Position numbers and translations under genes: made by a program. DNA of 64,000 nt, from the NCBI RefSeq assembly GCF_019702945.1, contig NZ_AP024749.1, positions 186,001 to 250,000 of the forward strand, given 5' to 3'. A model generated the notes under the pieces. The model did not search any database, was not told the origin of the DNA, and worked only from the letters and a program-made list of their open reading frames with translations. Below are positions 17,488-27,823 of the stretch, in pieces (position 1 is the stretch's first letter; the number at the start of each line of letters is the position of its first letter). Source of the stretch: Flavobacterium okayamense. GTDB taxonomy: Bacteria > Bacteroidota > Bacteroidia > Flavobacteriales > Flavobacteriaceae.

Positions 17488-18630
17488 ATGTTAAGAATAC
17501 TAATTTTCCTTATTTCAATATCTGTATTTTCTCAGACACAATTTACTGGTAAAATAATTGACATCAAAAGTAAACAACCCTTACTAGGTGCATCAATTTA
17601 CATACCAAATACAAGTATTGGTACCTCAACTGATATTGACGGAAAATTTGTTTTAGTGGTACCCACAAGAAATATTGAAATTGTAGTAAGTTATGTAGGC
17701 TACAATACAATTAATGTTAAACTTGACTTAACAGAAATTAACGAGTTTAGCAAAACAATTATGATGAGAGAAAAAAGCAATCAACTCGATGAAGTAATTG
17801 TTACTAAACAAAAAATAGATGAAGAATGGAGAAGACAATTTAAGTTATTCAAATATCATTTTATTGGGAACAGTACTGTTGCAGAAAAAGTTGAGATTTT
17901 GAATAAAGAAGACATTTTTTTTACAGAAGTAAAAGATTCCACAAGTTATTCATTACAAGCCCAGTCAAACAAACCCTTAATTATTATTAATAAAAAACTT
18001 GGATATAAACTGACTTATGATTTAATAGAGTTTAGTGTTTTTAGATCAAATGACAATCCTCAAAAATCTGTTTACTATGGCTACTCATTTTTTGAAGACA
18101 TTATTGAAAAGGAGAAGTTAAATTATAAAAAAACAATTATTAACAGACAAAAAGCTTATAATGGCTCTTTAAACCATTTTATAAAATCTGTTTATCAAAA
18201 TAAAATTATTGAAAATGGTTTTGTTGTAAATGAATTTATATTAAAAGAAAACCCAGAATATCCTTCTAAAGAAAGGCTTACCTATCTTAAAAATGAAGCA
18301 AAAAAAACGGGTAATTATGATAGTCTAAGAAATTTACCTAATAAATTTCAAAAAATAATTGGACGTGAATATTCAAAACAAAATTTTGTAATTGGCCTCG
18401 ATGAAAAGCAGTATTTGAGTTTTAAAAATTCAATACAGATTAAATACAATGAAGAATGCGATAAAAATTACAAAACTAAATTTGATTTTCAGTTGTCTTA
18501 TATATCATTAACTGAAAAAGTAGAGATTTTTGAAAATGGTAATTTTTACAATCCTTTACATATGATTATTTACGATTATATGTCATGGAAGAAAATGGGA
18601 GATGCCCTTCCATATGATTATGAGCCATAA
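17488..18630 (+). CDS. CarboxypepD_reg-like domain secreted protein
   Basis: 380 residues with signal peptide (MLRILIFLISISVFSQ). Residues about 18-100 form a carboxypeptidase-regulatory-like beta-sandwich (GKIIDIKSKQPLLGASIY, STDIDGKFVL, VSYVGYNT), followed by LDEVIVTK, the linker that precedes a plug in TonB receptors. Here no plug or barrel follows; instead there is a mixed 280-residue domain with SLQAQSNKPLIIINKKLGY, found in other Bacteroidota proteins of this type, function unknown. It precedes the macroglobulin gene on the same strand with a 62-base gap, so co-expression is likely. Confidence 0.8.
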   Translation: MLRILIFLISISVFSQTQFTGKIIDIKSKQPLLGASIYIPNTSIGTSTDIDGKFVLVVPTRNIEIVVSYVGYNTINVKLDLTEINEFSKTIMMREKSNQLDEVIVTKQKIDEEWRRQFKLFKYHFIGNSTVAEKVEILNKEDIFFTEVKDSTSYSLQAQSNKPLIIINKKLGYKLTYDLIEFSVFRSNDNPQKSVYYGYSFFEDIIEKEKLNYKKTIINRQKAYNGSLNHFIKSVYQNKIIENGFVVNEFILKENPEYPSKERLTYLKNEAKKTGNYDSLRNLPNKFQKIIGREYSKQNFVIGLDEKQYLSFKNSIQIKYNEECDKNYKTKFDFQLSYISLTEKVEIFENGNFYNPLHMIIYDYMSWKKMGDALPYDYEP

Positions 18631-18692
18631 AAAACATTTTCTCTTCCCAACCTTTTTTAAAAAAATTCACTCTATATATAAAACAGCTAATC

Positions 18693-21600
18693 ATGAAAAA
18701 AATAATTACACTTTTATTCATCTTCCTAAGCACATTTGTTTTCTCACAAAAAGTTGAAAAAGAGTGGCAAAAAGTTTATCAATTTGAAAATGATGGAAAA
18801 TTTTCTTCAGCACAAAAAGAATTGATTAAAATTAAAAAAAAAGCAAATAGGAAAAAATACGATAAAGAATTAATAAAGTGTTTTCTTTATGAATCCAAAA
18901 TTCAAATGTTTAACAATGAAAACGCTAAACAAATAATAATTAAAAACTTAAAAACCGAAATCGGAAAACAATCACCAGTTCCTAAATCTGTACTTCATTA
19001 TATTTTAGCTACCATTTTAAAAGATTACAAAAGAACAAACCAAAATAAAATCTCTCAACGTTCTAAAAACATTCAAAAAAATGATTTAGATTTTACTACT
19101 TGGAGTTTATCAGATTTTGAAAATGAAATCCAGATAAACTATGAGGAAATTTTTAAGTACAAAATTGAACTTTCAAAAGTATCAATTGCTGATTGGAAAT
19201 CTATATTTGATATACCCTCTTACATTGATGGAAAAGAATATAGCTTATATGATTTTTTCTATGAAAAAAATCTCGAAAATTTAAAATCTAATGTTAAGTT
19301 ATGGAATTTAAATTCAGCGAATTATCTAACAAATTTAGAACAATTATCTATACAAAAATCTGAAAACTTCATTAACACAAATCTTGATTTTATATTAGAT
19401 CAAGATTTAAAAAAAGTAATTCAAAATATTCGAGATTATGAAAAATTTTATCTTACAAAGGATATTCAAAAATTAGAATTTTCATATTTTAAAAGAATAG
19501 AATATATATTATCAATTACCGAATCAAATCAGCTTCCAAAAGAATTAATTGAACTTGAAAAAAATACAAAAAACGAAACATTAAAGCAACTTGTAAGACT
19601 ATACAAAGCTGAAAATTTAATTCAAATTGGAACTCAAAAAAAAGAAGCTAATTATCAAAAAGAGGCTATTAAAATTCTTGATACTATACTAAAATCGAGA
19701 GTGCATCCAAATATTTTAGCTGATGCAGAAAGAAAAAAACTTCTTTTAACAAATAAATCGCTATCACTTGATTATAATGACCAGATATATTCTAATCAAA
19801 ACCATAGAGCTTTTGTTAGGTTCAAAAATATTGATACTGTTAAAATTAATTATTATAGACTTCCTGAAAAAAATGATTTAGAACTCAATAATTATTTTTA
19901 CAATTATTCCAAAAAAAAAGATTCTTTAGTTCTTGATTATATTAAAAAGCATAAACCTATAAACTCTTCAATTATAAAATTACCAAATCAGTTTGATTAT
20001 TTTGAACATACTACTGAAATAATTTTAGACAACCTTGAAACTGGAAATTATTTAATCTTTTTGGAAACTAACAATAGTATTCCTAATGAAAATGCATATA
20101 CATATGACACAATAAATGTAACCGATTTTTTTGTTGTTGAAGATGAAGATAATTACAACAACAATCTTTATATTTTAAATAGAAAAACTGGTCAACCCAT
20201 TGAAAACACTAAAATTATAAGTGAACAACAAACAGTTAGAACTGACAGTAATGGAAAGGCTAGTTTGAAAAAACTTAATTATGAAAAAGATAAAAAATAT
20301 AAAAATGAAATATTAATTTATAAAGATAACGACTCTATATATTATGAATATAATCGAGGTTTTTATTACAATTTTGAAGATGAAGATGATATAATTTTCG
20401 AATCTAAAGTACAACTTTTTACTGATAGAGGAATTTACAGACCTGGTCAAAAAATATTTTTCAAAGGAATTGTTGTACAAAATAAAAATTACAAAAAAAG
20501 TGTTGTCCCTTTTGTTACTGTTAAAGTTATAATAGAAGATGCTCAAGGAGAAGAATTAAAAGAATTTGAAATTCAAACAAATGAACTTGGTTCCTTTAAT
20601 TCAGAATTTCAAATCCCCAAAAACATCTTAACTGGTCAATTCAGAATTTACATTGCAGAGCCGGATAATTATGAAAATGATAAAGATTATTATGATTTAA
20701 AAGAAGATGAGCATTCATTTTGGGACAATGTAGAGTTTGATGAATGGCAAAGTAAAATTTATTTTCAAGTTGAAGACTATAAGAGACCAACTTTTGAAGT
20801 TAGTTTCGATAAAATTAAAGAAAATTATGCAATAGGTGATACTTTAAAAATTACAGGTAACGCAAAAGCACTTGCAGGAAATAATCTTACAAATGCAATA
20901 GTAAAATATAATATTTCAAAAAACACTTTATTAACAAATGGTTATGTTCCATATGAACCTAATTATATAGTTGAAGAAACAAACACTGATGAAAAAGGCA
21001 ATTTTAAAATAAGTTTCCCTGCAATTCAAAATAATATATCAATCGATAGTATTATCGCTCAAGATTATATTATTGATTTAGAAATCACTGATACCAATGG
21101 TGAAACAAAGAGCGCTAAACAATATGTTCATGTAAACAAACATATGCTTGATTTAAATTTAGATATTAAAAATAAACTTTATAAAGAAGATGTATTAACT
21201 GCAAATATTAATACTACAACAAAAAACAATTATCCAATACCTACTAAAGTTGAAATAGAAATCTATCATGATGATAGAAAAAATTTCAAAAAAGAACGAG
21301 TTTGCCAAATTCCAGAAATTCAAACTATTAGTAAAGAACAATTCAGTCAATTATTTCCTTATGAGCCTTATGATGAGAATGATTATAAAGAAAATCTAAT
21401 TTTGGTTAAATCTACTTCCCTAAATACTGCAATTAACTCAAATTTAGATTTATCATTTTTAAAAGAACTCAAAAATGGTAATTATAAAATAATAGCCAAA
21501 GCTAAAGACATTAAAGAAAATGAATTTAAAGTAGAAAAAATCTTTAATCTAGATTCTAAAATCAATCCAAATTTAGAAACTAAACTTTTTAGTTTTAAAT

Positions 21601-24600
21601 ACATCCCAAAAGAAAACAGCGACATCATAGAAATTGAATTCACTTCTGCCATTAAAGACTTATGGATTACAACCCGTTTTTTTGATGGTCAATCTAACAC
21701 CTTCAATACTAGAATTGATCAACTAATAAATGGAAAAAAGATAATTCAAATAAAAAAACCAACAAAAGTAATCTATGATTTAGATTTTAAATTTCAATTT
21801 TCTTCTGTTTGGGAGAATCAGACACATGATGAACAATTTAGTTTAAAAACAAAAGAAACAGAAAAAGATTTACTAATAAATATAGAAAGTTTAAAGAACA
21901 AAATTGAACCTGGTAGTAATGAAAATTGGTCTTTTAAAATAAATAACACCAAATTAGAAGCAGAAGTATTAGCATCAATGTATGACACTTCAATTGATCA
22001 ATTTAAAAATTCAAATTGGGAAAAAATATATTTAGAAAACAATCAATATCCAAATTTTCCTCGTTTTTATGATTATAAAAAAGAATTAAAACACTTATTA
22101 TTAAATAGTTTTAAAAATTACAGCCTAATTTTTAAATATCAAGACATTGACCCTATAGATATTAAATGGTTTGGTTTTAACTTCAATCACTTAAATTATA
22201 ATCAATATAAGAAAGCTTATGACTTCTACGTCCCTAAAGGATATAGAAAAATAACTGGAGTTGTTTCTGATGATTTAGGTCCTGTTGCTGGTGCTAGTGT
22301 AATTGTAAAGGGAACAAGTAGAGGAGTAACTACAGATTTTGATGGTAACTTTGTAATAGCCGCAAAACCAAATGAAACACTAGAAGTTTCTTATGTAGGA
22401 AATACACAAGAAGTTAAAATTGGAAAAAATGATATTTATAATGTTACTTTAACTTCAACACAATTAGAAGAGGTTGTTGTGAGTGCTCTTGGCATAAAAC
22501 GATATGTAGATGAATCAACATCTTCATACACAGTTATTAAATCAAACGAAATAAATCAATTTGGAAATCAAAATATAGTACAAGCATTAAAAGGAAAAGT
22601 TTCTGGCTTGACAATTACAACAAGTTCTAACAGTATCAACTCTTCAACAAGAATTGTTTTGAGAGGAAATAGGTCTATATCAGGAAATAATGACGCATTG
22701 GTTGTGATTGATGGTGAAATTTCATCTGCAGATGAACTTCAAAAACTAAGCGCAGATAGTATTGATGAAGTTCAAGTTTTAAAAGGTGCACAAGGAGCCG
22801 CCTTATATGGAGAACAAGGAGTTAACGGAGTTATTATTGTTACTACAAAAAAAGCCTTAAAAGAATTATCCAATTTAAAGACAAGAACAAATTTTAATGA
22901 AACTGCATTCTTTTATCCAACCCTAAAAACAGATAAAGAAGGAAAAATTTCTTTTAATTTTACAACTCCTGAATCATTAACCAAATGGAAATTACGATTA
23001 TTTGCTCATAATAAAAATTACGAAACAGGTTTTTTAGAATCATCAATCATTTCACAAAAAGAAGTAATGGTTCAAACCAATATGCCAAGATTTTTTAGAG
23101 AAAATGACAATATAAAAATATCGGCAAAAATAGTAAACATGACTGATGAAACTAAATCGGGGGTTGCGATGCTAATGCTATTTAATGCAGAAAATAATGA
23201 AACAATAGATTCAATTGCATTAAACAATGATAATCTTAAAAATTTTAGCTGCAAACCAAAAGAAAGTGTTCCTGTAAATTGGACAATTTCAATCCCTAAA
23301 AACATAAGTGGTTTACAATATAAAATAGTAGCAAAATCTAGCAATTTCTCAGATGGTGAAGAGAATATTATTCCGGTTTTAAGCAATAAGATTCTTGTTA
23401 CAGAAAGTAGACCTATTTGGCTAAAAGGAAATGCTAAAAAAGAAATTGTTTTTGAAAAACTTTTAAATAACTCATCTACAAGTTTAGAGAATCAAAAATA
23501 CACACTTGAATATTCTTCAAATCCTCTTTGGATTGTTTTACAATCACTACCCTATTTAATGGAATTTGAACACGAATGTGCTGAACAAACTTTTGCTAGA
23601 TATTATGCTAATTTAATTGCTGGAGAAATTATTGAAGATAATGAGAAAATAAACTCCGTATTAGAATCGTGGAAAAATAATGATGTAAGCTCTAAATTTA
23701 ATTTCAATGAAGACTTAAAGTCTATAGCGTTAAATGAAACTCCATGGCTTTTTGATGTAGAAAGTGATGAAGAAAAAAATATGAAATTAGCTCTTTTACT
23801 GGATTTAAATAATCTTGAAAAAAACCAAGAAAACACTTTAAACAAATTATTAGAAAAACAAAATATAAATGGTTCTTTTTCATGGTTTAAAGGAGGAAAT
23901 GAAAATATTTTTATTACTCAACATATTTTAGCTGGGTTTGGACACTTATCACAAATGTTCCCACATAAAAAACAAGAGTTTAAAAAAATAACTTATAAAA
24001 CAGTAGTATACTTAGATAATAAATTCATTTCTGATAATTCTATAAATAAAAAATATTCAAATAATTATTTGAATTTACATTTTTGGTACGCCAGAAGTTT
24101 TTATTTAGAAGATTTTCCTATAAATGAAAATTTAAAAATAATTTTTAATAAACAATTTGAAAGCTTTAAAAAAGAGTGGCTAACTTACTCTTTATATCAA
24201 AAAGGTTTAGCCGCTATATGTTTGCAAAGAATAGGCGAAAAAGAATGGGCTAAAAAAATAATTACACACCTTAAAGAAACTGCTTCTGTTAATGAAGAAA
24301 AAGGCATGTATTGGCTTGAAAATGATCATGGTTACTATTGGTATCAATCACCAATTGAAACACAAGCAATTTTAATTGAAGCTTTTGATGAAATTGAAAA
24401 AGATAAAAAATACATAGAAGAATTAAAAACTTGGCTGTTATTTAAAAAACAAGCAAATCATTGGCCAACTACTAAATCAACATCAGAAGCGATTTACGCA
24501 TTATTATTGCAAGGTGAAGATTGGTTATCTGAAAAAGAAAATGTGAAATTTGTAATTGGCAATTCAAAAATTTCATCAAAAAAAATTACTGAAAGCGAAA

Positions 24601-25181
24601 AACAAAATGAAACTGGTTACACTAAAATCAATTGGAATAAAGAGGACATTAGTAACGACATGGGTAAAGTTTCAATAAACAATAAAGGTGAAGTTCCTGT
24701 TTTTGGTGGTATTTATTGGCAATATTTTGAAAATTTAGAAAATGTTAAAGCTGACAGTACTTTAGTTATTAATATTAATAAGAAGCTTTTCAAAAAAATA
24801 AAAACACCTGAAGGAAATAACTTAGTTGAAATAACAAATAACAATATTAAAACTGGAGATTTAATTACAATAAAATTAACCGTAAGGGTAAAAGAAAATC
24901 TTGAATTTGTTCATTTAAAAGATTCTCGAGCTTCTTGTTTTGAACCTATTGATGTTATTTCAGAATATCAATATGAAGATGGAGCATATTTCTATAAAAG
25001 TACTAGAGATACTGCAACTCACTTTTTCTTCGATGATTTAAGTAAAGGAACTTATATTTTAGAATATGATGTAAGAATAACTAACTTAGGTAGTTTTACA
25101 GATGGCATAGCAACAATACAAAGTATGTATGCTCCTGAATTTAACAGCCACTCTTCTGCTTCTAAGATTACTATCGAATAA
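18693..25181 (+). CDS. Alpha-2-macroglobulin family protein with inserted CarboxypepD_reg and TonB plug domains
   Basis: 2162 residues with a non-lipoprotein signal peptide. The MG2 domain starts near residue 570 (LFTDRGIYRPGQKIFFKG). Residues about 1187-1270 are a CarboxypepD_reg domain (ITGVVSDDLGPVAGASVIV, TDFDGNF) and about 1280-1390 a SusC/RagA-type plug (VQALKGKVSGLTI, QGAALYGEQGVNGVIIVTT). The macroglobulin resumes at RTNFNETAFFYPTLKTD, the domain that in known macroglobulins follows the bait region. The thioester motif C1629-A-E-Q is intact, with the helical thioester domain reaching about residue 1925. The family traps proteases; the plug insert is unusual. No pbpC neighbour. It has a strong terminator downstream. 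Confidence 0.92.
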   Translation: MKKIITLLFIFLSTFVFSQKVEKEWQKVYQFENDGKFSSAQKELIKIKKKANRKKYDKELIKCFLYESKIQMFNNENAKQIIIKNLKTEIGKQSPVPKSVLHYILATILKDYKRTNQNKISQRSKNIQKNDLDFTTWSLSDFENEIQINYEEIFKYKIELSKVSIADWKSIFDIPSYIDGKEYSLYDFFYEKNLENLKSNVKLWNLNSANYLTNLEQLSIQKSENFINTNLDFILDQDLKKVIQNIRDYEKFYLTKDIQKLEFSYFKRIEYILSITESNQLPKELIELEKNTKNETLKQLVRLYKAENLIQIGTQKKEANYQKEAIKILDTILKSRVHPNILADAERKKLLLTNKSLSLDYNDQIYSNQNHRAFVRFKNIDTVKINYYRLPEKNDLELNNYFYNYSKKKDSLVLDYIKKHKPINSSIIKLPNQFDYFEHTTEIILDNLETGNYLIFLETNNSIPNENAYTYDTINVTDFFVVEDEDNYNNNLYILNRKTGQPIENTKIISEQQTVRTDSNGKASLKKLNYEKDKKYKNEILIYKDNDSIYYEYNRGFYYNFEDEDDIIFESKVQLFTDRGIYRPGQKIFFKGIVVQNKNYKKSVVPFVTVKVIIEDAQGEELKEFEIQTNELGSFNSEFQIPKNILTGQFRIYIAEPDNYENDKDYYDLKEDEHSFWDNVEFDEWQSKIYFQVEDYKRPTFEVSFDKIKENYAIGDTLKITGNAKALAGNNLTNAIVKYNISKNTLLTNGYVPYEPNYIVEETNTDEKGNFKISFPAIQNNISIDSIIAQDYIIDLEITDTNGETKSAKQYVHVNKHMLDLNLDIKNKLYKEDVLTANINTTTKNNYPIPTKVEIEIYHDDRKNFKKERVCQIPEIQTISKEQFSQLFPYEPYDENDYKENLILVKSTSLNTAINSNLDLSFLKELKNGNYKIIAKAKDIKENEFKVEKIFNLDSKINPNLETKLFSFKYIPKENSDIIEIEFTSAIKDLWITTRFFDGQSNTFNTRIDQLINGKKIIQIKKPTKVIYDLDFKFQFSSVWENQTHDEQFSLKTKETEKDLLINIESLKNKIEPGSNENWSFKINNTKLEAEVLASMYDTSIDQFKNSNWEKIYLENNQYPNFPRFYDYKKELKHLLLNSFKNYSLIFKYQDIDPIDIKWFGFNFNHLNYNQYKKAYDFYVPKGYRKITGVVSDDLGPVAGASVIVKGTSRGVTTDFDGNFVIAAKPNETLEVSYVGNTQEVKIGKNDIYNVTLTSTQLEEVVVSALGIKRYVDESTSSYTVIKSNEINQFGNQNIVQALKGKVSGLTITTSSNSINSSTRIVLRGNRSISGNNDALVVIDGEISSADELQKLSADSIDEVQVLKGAQGAALYGEQGVNGVIIVTTKKALKELSNLKTRTNFNETAFFYPTLKTDKEGKISFNFTTPESLTKWKLRLFAHNKNYETGFLESSIISQKEVMVQTNMPRFFRENDNIKISAKIVNMTDETKSGVAMLMLFNAENNETIDSIALNNDNLKNFSCKPKESVPVNWTISIPKNISGLQYKIVAKSSNFSDGEENIIPVLSNKILVTESRPIWLKGNAKKEIVFEKLLNNSSTSLENQKYTLEYSSNPLWIVLQSLPYLMEFEHECAEQTFARYYANLIAGEIIEDNEKINSVLESWKNNDVSSKFNFNEDLKSIALNETPWLFDVESDEEKNMKLALLLDLNNLEKNQENTLNKLLEKQNINGSFSWFKGGNENIFITQHILAGFGHLSQMFPHKKQEFKKITYKTVVYLDNKFISDNSINKKYSNNYLNLHFWYARSFYLEDFPINENLKIIFNKQFESFKKEWLTYSLYQKGLAAICLQRIGEKEWAKKIITHLKETASVNEEKGMYWLENDHGYYWYQSPIETQAILIEAFDEIEKDKKYIEELKTWLLFKKQANHWPTTKSTSEAIYALLLQGEDWLSEKENVKFVIGNSKISSKKITESEKQNETGYTKINWNKEDISNDMGKVSINNKGEVPVFGGIYWQYFENLENVKADSTLVININKKLFKKIKTPEGNNLVEITNNNIKTGDLITIKLTVRVKENLEFVHLKDSRASCFEPIDVISEYQYEDGAYFYKSTRDTATHFFFDDLSKGTYILEYDVRITNLGSFTDGIATIQSMYAPEFNSHSSASKITIE

Positions 25182-25217
25182 AAAAAAAACTCCAACGTTT
25201 GTTGGAGTTTTTTTTTA
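25181..25217. terminator. Bidirectional terminator between macroglobulin and HMA genes
   Basis: Stem ACTCCAAC / GTTGGAGT with a GTTT loop, flanked by nine A on one side and nine T on the other, so it can stop both converging transcripts. It touches the stop codon of the HMA gene. Confidence 0.85.
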
Positions 25218-25556
25218 TTTAAGTCTTTCATACTTACAACAACCATGTAGATTGTTATAATCTTCCTCAGTTGCTTTAAAGTCTTCTGTATCGTGACCAA
25301 CTTTTGCAATTGCCTTTTTAATATCGGCTAATGAGCATTTATTTTCATCATAAATTACATGAATATCATGATGATCAACATGCCAATCAGCACTTTTTAC
25401 GCCTTTTACAGAAAAAGCAGCTTTTTCAATGCGCTTTTCGCACATCTCGCAATTTCCATTTACATTAAATTCTGCTTTTTTGTTTTTACTTTTTTTCTCT
25501 TGTGCTACTGTTACAAAAGAAATCAGCATTAATAGAATTACTACTATTTTTTTCAT
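25215..25556 (-). CDS. Exported heavy-metal-associated (HMA) domain protein
   Basis: 113 residues with signal peptide (MKKIVVILLMLISFVTVAQ). A single ferredoxin-like HMA domain follows with the metal-binding GNCEMCEKRIEKA motif (Cys36, Cys39), as in CopZ/Atx1-type copper carriers, and a C-terminal HGCCKYER with two further cysteines. Being exported, it would handle metal in the periplasm, not the cytosol. It is the last gene of the putative metal operon, 20 bases behind the TonB receptor. Copper is the likeliest metal; mercury or zinc cannot be excluded. Confidence 0.85.
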   Translation of the reverse strand: MKKIVVILLMLISFVTVAQEKKSKNKKAEFNVNGNCEMCEKRIEKAAFSVKGVKSADWHVDHHDIHVIYDENKCSLADIKKAIAKVGHDTEDFKATEEDYNNLHGCCKYERLK

Positions 25557-25576
25557 TTTTTAATTATTTTATATTG

Positions 25577-27817
25577 TTATTTAATTTTAAATCGTAAACC
25601 AGCATAATACATTTGACCAAATAATGGTCCGTATACTAAACTACTATCAAAATATGTTCCAAATGGGTTATCTGCTCCAATTATAGCATTACTTTGTTTG
25701 TAATTTGTAATATTTTCTCCACCAACATATACTTCAAAGGTACTCGAAAATGTTCTTGTTATTTGAGCATTTAATGTTCCAAACGATGACGAATAATCAT
25801 CTAATTGGTATTGTGGTAAATTTGTTGATGTATCTGGCAAACGTTGCTTTCCTAACCAATTATATGTAGCATCAAACTTCCATTGTTGGCCTTTTTCTTT
25901 AATATGTGTTTCGAAAGCTGCATTTGCAAAGAATCGATGTTTCGCTTGCAAAGGTCTTTCTAATTTACCCACTAAATAATCACTTTGCACATCATAATAT
26001 TTATAGGCCGAACGCAAGGTAAAGTGCATAATAGGTGTTACACTAAATTCTGCTTGAAAACTATTCGCATAACTTTTCCCATCTAAGTTATGAAAAACTA
26101 CTTGTTGCGGACTTACATCTAAATCAACAACAGCCTGATTTTGAAAATCGGTTCTATAATAATCCAAAACAATTTCAGATTCTGCTCCAAATATTTTGAA
26201 TTTTTGAATAAAATTTAAACCATAATTCCAAGCAATTTCTGGATTTAAACCATATAACTTTCCGTCATTATTAAGAATTGAAAACTGACGATTTGATGCA
26301 AAAAGTTGTTGGTTTTCAGCAAAAATATTAGCTGCACGTTTACCTCTTCCAGCTGAAAGTCTTAAAACAGCTTCTTTCCATGGATTGTAACGAATATGCA
26401 AACGAGGTGTAACAAATGTTCCTAATCGATTATGATTATCTACACGAACTCCAGCTACAACACTTAAATTATCTAAGTTATCATAAGTATATTCAAAAAA
26501 TGCACCTACAGAGTTATCAATTCTAGAAAAATCTTCCGCAAAGTTTACGGCAATAAATTCATTATAATCGTCGTAAGAAACGTTTAAACCAGTTGCAAAT
26601 TTATTCTTGGTATTATTAATAATAGAATTATAAATTAAATTGGAATACCAACTTTTTTGATGAATATTATATTGGTTTAAACCAAAATACGAATCTTGTT
26701 TGTGCGATTGAAATGAGTTTTGAAGTCCAAAACTTTTGTAAGGTTCATCTGGAAAAACATATCCTGTTTTATTAGAAATTTCTATTTTTTCAGTATTTAC
26801 TTCACTTCCCCATGCATTTATAGTAAATTTATCTTTTTCGGGATCAAAATCTACTTGTCCTGCTTGTTTTTCGTCACGCATATATCGAACGTTTAAAAAG
26901 CTTACCCAACCTCTTTCTGCATCGGTATATTGCCAACGATTTAAAATATTAATTTGTTTCCCAACTGGATTATCTAAAAATCCATCATCGTTCATATCAT
27001 TCTTAAATTGGCGTGTATTTCCATGCACAAATAATGAAGAGCTCAACTTATCGGAATACTTTTGATTGAAATGAGTATTCAATTCAAAACGTCCATCTTG
27101 AGAACCATAAGCATTTAAAAAGAACGGAATATCGTTAGCTGGTTTTAATAATTCGTAATTGATTTGTCCCGAAATACTTTCGTAACCATTAATTACACTT
27201 CCTGCTCCTTTTGTAATTTGAATACTTTCTACCCAAGTTCCCGGAATATATGATAACCCGTAAGCTTGTGAAGCACCACGAACAGATGGAATATTTTCTT
27301 CTGCAATTAAAATGTATGGACTCGTTAAACCTAACATTTTAATTTGACGATTACCTGTTACAGCATCAGAGAAATTAACATCGATGGAAGGATTTGTACT
27401 AAAGCTTTCCGAAAGATTACAGCAAGCAGCTTTTAACAACTCTTTGCTTCCCATTTTTTGAACATTGGTTGCTTGAATTAAAGAATGTTCTGTACTTTTT
27501 TGAGTTTTAGTTACCGTAACTTCATTCAAATTCGTAACTTCTTCTAAAACAATAGTAATAAAATCAGAATTTAAAATTTCTACTTTTTGAGTTTTAAACC
27601 CTATATAGCTCACTAATAAACTATTAGTTTCTTCAGTTTTAATAATACTAAATTGTCCATCTACATCAGTTGATGCTCCTATGGATGCATTTTGCCAAAA
27701 AACATTGGCGCCTAATAAAGGTTGATTATTGGTGTCTACTACTTTTCCTTTTATAGTTTCTTGTGCATTTCCAAAAAAACCAAATATGAAAAGTAATATA
27801 CTTAGTGTATATTTCAT
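25577..27817 (-). CDS. TonB-dependent receptor, probably metal-related
   Basis: 746 residues. Signal peptide, then a CarboxypepD_reg domain (IKGKVVDTNNQPLLGANVFW) and LNEVTVTK, a plug domain (about 110-230) containing LLKAACCNLSESF with a Cys-Cys pair, and a 22-strand-type barrel ending LRFKIK. It lacks the SusC signature and is of the siderophore/metal receptor type. The Cys pair in the plug, together with a Cys-rich exported protein upstream and an HMA protein downstream, suggests a metal such as copper as cargo. The start codon lies six bases behind a perfect 15-bp inverted repeat. Confidence 0.9.
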   Translation of the reverse strand: MKYTLSILLFIFGFFGNAQETIKGKVVDTNNQPLLGANVFWQNASIGASTDVDGQFSIIKTEETNSLLVSYIGFKTQKVEILNSDFITIVLEEVTNLNEVTVTKTQKSTEHSLIQATNVQKMGSKELLKAACCNLSESFSTNPSIDVNFSDAVTGNRQIKMLGLTSPYILIAEENIPSVRGASQAYGLSYIPGTWVESIQITKGAGSVINGYESISGQINYELLKPANDIPFFLNAYGSQDGRFELNTHFNQKYSDKLSSSLFVHGNTRQFKNDMNDDGFLDNPVGKQINILNRWQYTDAERGWVSFLNVRYMRDEKQAGQVDFDPEKDKFTINAWGSEVNTEKIEISNKTGYVFPDEPYKSFGLQNSFQSHKQDSYFGLNQYNIHQKSWYSNLIYNSIINNTKNKFATGLNVSYDDYNEFIAVNFAEDFSRIDNSVGAFFEYTYDNLDNLSVVAGVRVDNHNRLGTFVTPRLHIRYNPWKEAVLRLSAGRGKRAANIFAENQQLFASNRQFSILNNDGKLYGLNPEIAWNYGLNFIQKFKIFGAESEIVLDYYRTDFQNQAVVDLDVSPQQVVFHNLDGKSYANSFQAEFSVTPIMHFTLRSAYKYYDVQSDYLVGKLERPLQAKHRFFANAAFETHIKEKGQQWKFDATYNWLGKQRLPDTSTNLPQYQLDDYSSSFGTLNAQITRTFSSTFEVYVGGENITNYKQSNAIIGADNPFGTYFDSSLVYGPLFGQMYYAGLRFKIK

Positions 27818-27823
27818 GTGTTT

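Noticed and set aside
22240..22860. Plug module in the macroglobulin as an assembly chimera or frameshifted gene fusion
   Set aside because: The reading frame is uninterrupted on both sides, base composition matches its surroundings, and the macroglobulin continues at a natural domain border.
25052..25309. Open frame across the macroglobulin/HMA junction
   Set aside because: It runs through a bidirectional terminator and overlaps two well-supported genes.
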